Source: JBDKUD01 sp050943315 (GTDB taxonomy: Bacteria > Bacillota > Syntrophomonadia > Syntrophomonadales > Syntrophomonadaceae). Taken from it: a stretch of 18,505 bases of DNA. Positions 14,806-18,505 of this stretch are shown one piece after another. The first letter of the stretch is position 1; each line of letters begins with the position of its first letter. A model generated the notes under the pieces. That model had not been told where the DNA came from. It ran no database searches and saw only the letters and a list, made by a program, of their open reading frames with translations. The DNA lies in NCBI GenBank assembly GCA_050943315.1, contig JBMNOY010000048.1, positions 1-18,505 of the forward strand. Direction: 5' to 3'. Made by a program: the position numbers and the translations under genes.

Positions 14806-15792
14806 TTAATAAACCCTTCTATCCCGGTTGGCTTTGAAATATTTTTCGTAGACATCCTGGTCAATAAAGGTATTGACCAGCCGGTCCATTTCTTTTTTGC
14901 GAATCCTCACTTCTGTGTCGACTATCTGCAGCCAGGCAGGTATACCTTGTCCCCGGTGCGGAGTAACCGTGTAAAGGAAATTCATGGTTGCTGGCACCTC
15001 TTCTTCCTGTTCAGGCAAAAAATCGAACCCGCAGGCCTGGGGTGCAGATGCCAGACGGCCAAATACGGTACAGTAATTCTTTTTTATGTGGTATTGACTA
15101 AAAAAGTGAATATATTCTCCCGGCTCGAAAAGGCCAAAAAGCACTTCCCGGTCATAGACCCGGGGACGTATGGTAGATACCAGGTTGAGCCACTTGCCCA
15201 GTTCTGCGGTAGCAATCTCTTCTATCACACCCACCAGGATAATATCTTCTTCTTCACACTGTTTACAAAGCTCCTGCCACTCTGGGAACTTATCAAAAAG
15301 CAAAAATCCTCCGTCCAAAATCAACAGGCAAGGGTTAAATTTTTTAACTGCCTCTAAGGCGGTTCTTATTTCCATCTGGGCCAGGGACTCTTTTAAAATA
15401 TTGCGGTAGGCCTCATCAACAGATATTTGCCTTTGCTCACGGTATAGTTCTACCTGAGCAAATAAATCCGGGTCTATCGGGGTTAACACCTGCGAATTGC
15501 AGACACTGTCCTCTCCCTGCACAGCCCCCGTACTTTTGGCCAGGGATTTCATAAACACAACATAATAGGGATAGAAAGAGCCATATTCTAACCGGGAACC
15601 ATCCACGGCGACAACCGGACGACCGCCGGTAAAAGCACGCAGTTCTGGTTCCGCTAGAGACACCGGATGTTGGAAATCTCCTCGGGTAACAAGCTTTTGA
15701 CGCACTTCCTGGCGGGAAGGAAGGCCTCCATTATTGGTCCTTAGAAGTGCATTTAGTTTATGTAACTCACCCATGGTACTAACATCGAACAT
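14806..15792 (-). CDS. nurA: NurA-like 5'-3' nuclease
   Basis: 328 aa from the ATG at 15792. The frame opens at a TTG at 15810, but GGTGGG inside that extension sits 6 nt before 15792 and serves as the SD. NurA motifs are visible: VVAVDGSR (Asp64), a helix with Glu141 in QMEIRTAL, LLILDGG (Asp160), and the C-terminal HRGQGIPAWLQIVDTE with His279 and Asp292. NurA folds like RNase H/Argonaute PIWI and binds two Mn ions; as a dimer seated on a HerA hexamer it degrades 5' strands to leave 3' single-stranded ends. It is the first gene of the cluster and has its own promoter behind a terminator. The family call is good; the individual catalytic residues are assigned by motif pattern only. Confidence 0.88.
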   Translation of the reverse strand: MFDVSTMGELHKLNALLRTNNGGLPSRQEVRQKLVTRGDFQHPVSLAEPELRAFTGGRPVVAVDGSRLEYGSFYPYYVVFMKSLAKSTGAVQGEDSVCNSQVLTPIDPDLFAQVELYREQRQISVDEAYRNILKESLAQMEIRTALEAVKKFNPCLLILDGGFLLFDKFPEWQELCKQCEEEDIILVGVIEEIATAELGKWLNLVSTIRPRVYDREVLFGLFEPGEYIHFFSQYHIKKNYCTVFGRLASAPQACGFDFLPEQEEEVPATMNFLYTVTPHRGQGIPAWLQIVDTEVRIRKKEMDRLVNTFIDQDVYEKYFKANRDRRVY

Positions 15793-15821
15793 TATTATCC
15801 CACCAAGCAAACATTTATTCT

Positions 15822-15850
15822 ATTATATGTTGGTTTTATCCCTTTTTACA
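15822..15850 (-). promoter_or_regulatory. Promoter of nurA-herA
   Basis: A perfect TATAAT on the minus strand (15822-15827) with a weak -35, TGTAAA (15845-15850), at 17 nt. It lies between the upstream terminator and the nurA start, giving a leader of about 23 nt. Confidence 0.5.
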
Positions 15851-15860
15851 GACCCCAACT

Positions 15861-15894
15861 AAAAACGAGCCAATGTTAAATACGACATTGGCTC
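15861..15894 (-). terminator. Rho-independent terminator upstream of nurA
   Basis: GAGCCAATGT (15867-15876) and ACATTGGCTC (15885-15894) form a perfect 10-bp stem with an 8-nt loop. On the minus strand it is followed by GTTTTTAG. It would stop minus-strand transcription arriving from the YdcZ/ZIP side and so insulate the repair cluster. On the plus strand the following bases are not U-rich. Confidence 0.7.
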
Positions 15895-15971
15895 AACAAT
15901 TTACCCTTTTATTTCTGCGCAAGCTTTGATAGGCTATTTATTGAACATCATGATGGATGAGGAGAACAAAA

Positions 15972-16211
15972 GTGAAAATTGGTTTTGTTATTTTAGGGTT
16001 GGGTTTGGTTTTATTTTGTTATGCGTTTTTTAGATTTAAACAGGAACAGCTGAATTTGCGTAACATCAAAAGTGAAGATTTGGTATCCTATTATCTGGAC
16101 CTGGCCTATAACCTCCTGCCGGTTCCGTTATGGAGTGCGCTGTCAGGCATTGCTCTGGTAATTATCGGTGTAGTGGTGATTTTGGCAAATATTCTAATTA
16201 TGTTTACTTAA
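15972..16211 (+). CDS. Small two-helix membrane protein (79 aa), unknown function
   Basis: Family not recognised. Two clear hydrophobic helices (about residues 2-22 and 54-77) flank a polar middle that includes KQEQLNLRNIKSEDLVSYYLDL. The start is set at the GTG at 15972 because GAGGAG (15959-15964) lies 7 nt before it; the in-frame ATG at 15957 overlaps that SD and has none of its own. The gene is divergent from nurA and its 3' end overlaps the YdcZ gene tail to tail by 8 nt. The absence of a recognised domain limits confidence, but SD and composition look real. Confidence 0.65.
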   Translation: MKIGFVILGLGLVLFCYAFFRFKQEQLNLRNIKSEDLVSYYLDLAYNLLPVPLWSALSGIALVIIGVVVILANILIMFT

Positions 16212-16650
16212 GCAGTAGTATCCTGGCCCCTATAGCCAGAAGAGCTATGCCCACCAGGTCGATATATTGGAAGTGGTATTTTTTCATACCAAAAGCCCCC
16301 AGGCAATCAATCAATACTGCTGTCAATACCTGGGCCACTATTATGGCTGTTGTAGCATTACCAACGCCGATTTTGGGCATAGTAGTGCTTACAGCATATA
16401 TTATTACCACATTTAATACTCCGCCCAGATAAGCATACCAGGGTATCTTCCCCAAAGAAGACCATCCCGACATGTTAAAACCGCCAGTAACCACAACTAT
16501 TGCTACTGCAGTTAGCATTCCTACCACATGAACGACTAAAATAGAATTCCATATCGGCATAAGTTTTCCCAATACGGAATTAAGGGTCCCTTGCAAGGCC
16601 ATTGTTGCTCCGGATAATGCAGCCAGACCCAGGTACAGTAAGTTCGGCAT
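16204..16650 (-). CDS. DMT-superfamily transporter, YdcZ/DUF606 type
   Basis: 148 aa with five hydrophobic segments, a half-size EamA-like protein of the YdcZ (DUF606) group. Family-like features are the N-terminal ALSGATMALQGTLNSVLGK, WYAYLGGVLNVVIIYAVSTTMPKIGVGNATTAIIVAQ (positions about 70-106), and the end VGIALLAIGARILL. Such proteins probably act as dimers; substrates are not established. The SD GGAGGAG lies about 8 nt before the ATG. It follows the ZIP gene by 77 nt on the same strand and may share its transcript. Confidence 0.85.
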   Translation of the reverse strand: MPNLLYLGLAALSGATMALQGTLNSVLGKLMPIWNSILVVHVVGMLTAVAIVVVTGGFNMSGWSSLGKIPWYAYLGGVLNVVIIYAVSTTMPKIGVGNATTAIIVAQVLTAVLIDCLGAFGMKKYHFQYIDLVGIALLAIGARILLLK

Positions 16651-16727
16651 TATATTGTCTCCTCCGCCTTTTTGGTTTATTGTCGGATTTGACGATGATT
16701 TTTATGCGTCGGGAAAATCAGGGGTAA

Positions 16728-17438
16728 TTAAATGAAAGTGGCTGCCAGAATTATTATCATGCCCAACCAAAATCCCCAGCGGCGTGTTTTCAAGTCTTTG
16801 CGGCCTGCCTGGGGCCAAAGCTGGTAAATGACCAGGTATATCATTATACCGGACGCAAAACCCAGTAAAAAGGGCAATAAACCAGGCACTATGGATACGG
16901 CTGCCAAACCAACAACAGTCCCCAAAGGCGTGATTAAACCTAACAGCGATACTTTAAGAATGATACTGATCCTTTTCATTCCTCCCATGATCAGAGGTGC
17001 AGCAATTGCCATTCCCTCGGGTATGTTGTGTATTCCAATGGCCAGGGCGATGACCATTCCGGTCCGGTCCTTCATCTCTCCCCCCAGGGCAATAGCCATT
17101 CCTTCCGGTAAATCATGCAGCGCAATTCCCAGCATGATTAGATAGCCTAAGCCTAACAAACTTTCTTTCCCTTGAGCATGGTCGAATACAAAGTAATCAA
17201 CCAGCCACAGTAAAACCATACCTGATGCAAAACCTACAAGGGCTTTTGGATAACCGGGAAATAGCAGGGCTGAAGGTAGCATGTCAAAAGCCACTACAGC
17301 TACCATAACTCCTGACGCCAGACCCAGGAAAAATCCTAATCCCCGATTACTCCAGTTTTTTTTAAGAAATAACATTCCTGCACCCAGTGCTGTGCAAGCT
17401 CCGGCAATGAGGCTCCAAAATAAGCTATTATCCACCAA
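16728..17438 (-). CDS. ZIP family divalent metal transporter
   Basis: 236 aa with about eight hydrophobic segments. The paired metal-binding motifs of helices 4 and 5 are both present: HDLPEG (His108, Glu112) and HNIPEG (His137, Glu141). These match the ZupT/GufA-like bacterial ZIP group, which brings Zn, Fe, Mn or similar ions into the cytoplasm. The usual His-rich loop is nearly absent (only DHAQGK near 86-91). The start is a TTG at 17438 with GGAG 7 nt upstream; the next codon GTG (17435) is an alternative. Metal specificity cannot be told from sequence, and no metalloregulator gene is adjacent. Confidence 0.92.
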   Translation of the reverse strand: MVDNSLFWSLIAGACTALGAGMLFLKKNWSNRGLGFFLGLASGVMVAVVAFDMLPSALLFPGYPKALVGFASGMVLLWLVDYFVFDHAQGKESLLGLGYLIMLGIALHDLPEGMAIALGGEMKDRTGMVIALAIGIHNIPEGMAIAAPLIMGGMKRISIILKVSLLGLITPLGTVVGLAAVSIVPGLLPFLLGFASGIMIYLVIYQLWPQAGRKDLKTRRWGFWLGMIIILAATFI

Positions 17439-17488
17439 CAGTCAGCTCCACATCATTCACCACTTTTAAATTAATTTCATATACATGT

Positions 17489-17554
17489 TTATGACGGGAA
17501 CTTGACGATTAACCCACAATATGTAAATGGCATGACCAAATTACTAATAGTCAT
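17489..17554 (-). CDS. Possible 21-aa leader ORF upstream of the ZIP gene
   Basis: A 22-codon frame with a near-ideal SD: AGGAGG (17568-17563) 8 nt before its ATG. It encodes MTISNLVMPFTYCG... and ends 50 nt before the ZIP start, on the same strand. The SD may exist only because it is the complement of a hairpin arm that covers the plus-strand SD of the neighbouring gene, so the frame may not be translated. Confidence 0.25.
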   Translation of the reverse strand: MTISNLVMPFTYCGLIVKFPS

Positions 17555-17561
17555 AAAAAAT

Positions 17562-17593
17562 ACCTCCTCTACATATTTTCAAGTAGAGGGGGT
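17562..17593 (+). promoter_or_regulatory. Hairpin covering the SD of the TIGR04086 gene
   Basis: ACCTCCTCTAC (17562-17572) pairs along its whole length with GTAGAGGGGGT (17583-17593), ten Watson-Crick pairs and one G-U, with a 10-nt loop. The 3' arm contains the SD AGGGGG, 10 nt before the ATG at 17603. If transcription starts upstream of 17562, initiation would be repressed until the stem opens. There is no U-run, so it is not a terminator. Confidence 0.55.
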
Positions 17594-17602
17594 GTTAATT
17601 AA

Positions 17603-17974
17603 ATGACTAAAAACCTGCCCGTCGAAATAATTGGAATGGGCAAATCGCTCATTATTTCATTAACACTGGGAATTATTATCGCATGTGTTGTCTATTTTTC
17701 CTCGCTGCAGGAAAGTCTATTGAAGCCCTTGGCCAATATCGTTCTTATTATTAGTATCTTTTATGGCGGATGCACAATTAGCAAAGCTTATGGCAATAAA
17801 GGGCTGATCAGAGGATTGGCATTTGGACTGGCATTTTTTATTCTCATGCTGCTGGCAACCTTTGTTCTCAACTCGGACCTCATAAGTGCCAAAGCATTTG
17901 CCTATAATCTTCTCATATGTACTATCTCGGGCGGATTAGGGGGTATTATAGGTATCGGGCTGGGAGGAAAGTAA
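17603..17974 (+). CDS. TIGR04086 family membrane protein (YrzE-like)
   Basis: 123 aa with four hydrophobic helices (about 15-35, 41-60, 67-88 and 97-120). The pattern of helix 2 followed by IFYGGCTISKAYGNKGLIRGLAFGL (about residues 52-76) and the Gly-rich last helix ICTISGGLGGIIGIGLGGK match TIGR04086, a family of small membrane proteins in Bacillota, often spore formers, with no known function. The SD lies within the hairpin described for 17562-17593. It is divergent from the ZIP gene. Confidence 0.82.
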   Translation: MTKNLPVEIIGMGKSLIISLTLGIIIACVVYFSSLQESLLKPLANIVLIISIFYGGCTISKAYGNKGLIRGLAFGLAFFILMLLATFVLNSDLISAKAFAYNLLICTISGGLGGIIGIGLGGK

Positions 17975-18051
17975 ACGTGGAGTACTCAAGGCTCAGAGTT
18001 TAGGGGCGTACTCTTCCGGCTGACTTCCGGGCTTGATGGCGTTTTACCTAT

Positions 18052-18126
18052 TTATCGGCTAAACCAAAGAATCACCAATCCACAAACAATAAATATTATT
18101 CCGATGATCATTCGTGGACCAGGCAT
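18052..18126 (-). CDS. Possible 24-aa hydrophobic peptide downstream of spoVM
   Basis: MPGPRMIIGIIFIVCG... is one membrane helix with a basic N terminus and a GGGGGG stretch 9 nt upstream of the ATG. The frame is open further upstream and could start at a TTG (18165), giving 37 aa with a second hydrophobic stretch (GIINIVFGG), but no SD supports that start. It lies past a likely terminator, so expression is uncertain. Confidence 0.28.
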   Translation of the reverse strand: MPGPRMIIGIIFIVCGLVILWFSR

Positions 18127-18174
18127 TCTAATTTTCCCCCCAAAAACGATATTAATAATTCCCAACCAAGCGAA

Positions 18175-18196
18175 AAGGAGTAGTATTCTACTCCTT
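18175..18196 (-). terminator. Terminator after spoVM
   Basis: On the minus strand AAGGAGTAG, a 4-nt loop AATA, and CTACTCCTT form a 9-bp stem, followed by TTCGCTT (T-rich TTTT across the stem end). It starts 5 nt after the spoVM stop codon. The U-run is short, so strength is uncertain. Confidence 0.5.
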
Positions 18197-18201
18197 CCCC
18201 A

Positions 18202-18267
18202 CTATCCCCATATTTTCATCAAAAAAGCTCTCATAAAAGATGGAATTTTAATATAATAAACACGCAT
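18202..18267 (-). CDS. spoVM: Stage V sporulation protein SpoVM homologue
   Basis: 21 aa, far below usual ORF cut-offs. MRVYYIKIPSFMRAF... aligns without gaps with B. subtilis SpoVM (MKFYTIKLPKFL...): Tyr4, Ile6, Lys7, Pro9 and Phe11 match, including Pro9, which in B. subtilis matters for the amphipathic helix sensing the convex forespore membrane. SpoVM recruits the coat basement ATPase SpoIVA and is essential for cortex and coat assembly. The start is set at the ATG at 18267, 8 nt after AAGGGG, because it places Pro at position 9; an ATG directly upstream (18270) is also possible. The gene stands alone between a sigma-E-like promoter and a terminator. The sequence strongly implies an endospore former. 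Confidence 0.85.
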   Translation of the reverse strand: MRVYYIKIPSFMRAFLMKIWG

Positions 18268-18305
18268 CATATTCACCCCTTCAACGGTTATTTGCGTTAC
18301 AGTGT

Positions 18306-18334
18306 ATTATATGAAAGGGCAATGAAAAAGGTTA
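18306..18334 (-). promoter_or_regulatory. Sigma-E-like promoter of spoVM
   Basis: On the minus strand CATATAAT (18306-18313) resembles the sigma-E -10 CATACAMT at 7 of 8 bases, and TAACCTT (18328-18334), 14 nt upstream, matches KMATATT at 5 of 7. In B. subtilis spoVM is sigma-E dependent. The same -10 contains a perfect sigma-A TATAAT but no sigma-A -35 is seen. A palindrome AAAAAGGT-T-ACCTTTTT (18325-18341) covers the -35, and TGCGTTA/TAACGCA (18293-18299 and 18345-18351) flank the promoter. Confidence 0.5.
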
Positions 18335-18367
18335 CCTTTTTTAATAACGCACATGAGGTGGAAGCAG

Positions 18368-18505
18368 AGGGGATGTGACAGGGGGACGGTTCGAGACCGC
18401 TGAAAAAGTACCCTTTTTAAGCCGCTTGAGCGTCTGTCCTATTCCAGGTTTGTTGGTCAATCAGCAAACAATGGTAAAAAAAAATCAAAAAAAGTACATT
18501 TGAAC
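18368..18505. mobile_element. Possible end of a repeat or mobile element, cut by the window edge
   Basis: No gene is seen here. TGTGACAGGGGGACGGTTC (18375-18393) resembles the GTGACAGGGGGACGGTTC-type repeats that recur in clostridial genomes near IS200/RAYT-like transposases. It is followed by AAAAAG-TACC-CTTTTT (18405-18420), GTTTG/CAAAC arms (18450-18471 region) and A-runs. The family assignment is from memory and only one copy is in view. Confidence 0.25.

Noticed and set aside
14716..15357. 213-codon open frame on the plus strand
   Set aside because: It lies antisense to nurA and the start of herA, both with conserved motifs; a shadow frame.
17975..18050. Structured RNA or terminator after the TIGR04086 gene
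   Set aside because: GAGTAC (17980-17985) pairs with GTACTC (18008-18013) and CCGG repeats are near, but stems are short and there is no proper U-run; nothing firm can be claimed.

Overview
The window looks like chromosomal DNA from an endospore-forming, low-to-mid-GC member of the Bacillota, most likely a Clostridia lineage of the Peptococcaceae or Syntrophomonadaceae type. The case rests on a SpoVM homologue, a TIGR04086 membrane protein, a YpmA-like (DUF4264-type) protein, a FusA2-type EF-G paralogue, strong purine-rich Shine-Dalgarno (SD) sites and frequent GTG and TTG starts. The placement is inference; no rRNA or other taxonomic marker is present.

Left edge (1-740): the C-terminal part of a tyrosine recombinase runs into the window and ends next to a tRNA-Lys(CTT) gene whose 3' end faces it. 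This is the usual layout of an integrated element's boundary. The tRNA has two stem mismatches. Then comes a metabolic and housekeeping stretch (738-8560). A secreted metallo-beta-lactamase lipoprotein pairs with a DUF3006 protein. A DHA2-type MFS exporter and an MscS channel converge. FusA2 has its own terminator. A compact run, read on the minus strand, is ypmA-like, lepB, surE and a small membrane protein, with ATGA coupling between lepB and surE. A DUF366 gene lies just upstream of this run.

The centre (9351-15792, minus strand) is the part that deserves attention. It holds nurA, herA, an mre11/sbcD-type nuclease, the N-terminal half of a Rad50-like ATPase, an 88-residue coiled-coil protein and the C-terminal half of a Rad50-like ATPase. 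It corresponds to the archaeal HerA-NurA-Mre11-Rad50 DNA-end resection set, but here Rad50 is encoded by separate genes. The Walker A half carries a long helical arm and ends just after a CPTC zinc hook. The signature/Walker B half carries only a short arm. All joints have good SDs or overlapping stop and start codons (TTGA, TAATG), which argues for a real multi-subunit machine rather than decay. An insulating terminator and a TATAAT promoter precede nurA. A 17-bp perfect palindrome overlaps a possible second promoter between herA and mre11.

Right side (15957-18505): small membrane proteins and transporters (a two-segment 79-aa protein, a YdcZ/DUF606 transporter, a ZIP metal transporter and TIGR04086). 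The TIGR04086 SD is buried in an 11-bp hairpin. A 21-codon spoVM gene with a sigma-E-like promoter and its own terminator lies at 18202-18334. The last ~140 bases look like part of a repeat or mobile-element end that runs out of the window.

Several starts were moved from the longest open frame to the codon with the best SD: DUF3006 to 953, mscS to 4550, mre11 to 12761, herA to 14774, nurA to 15792, and the small plus-strand protein to 15972.
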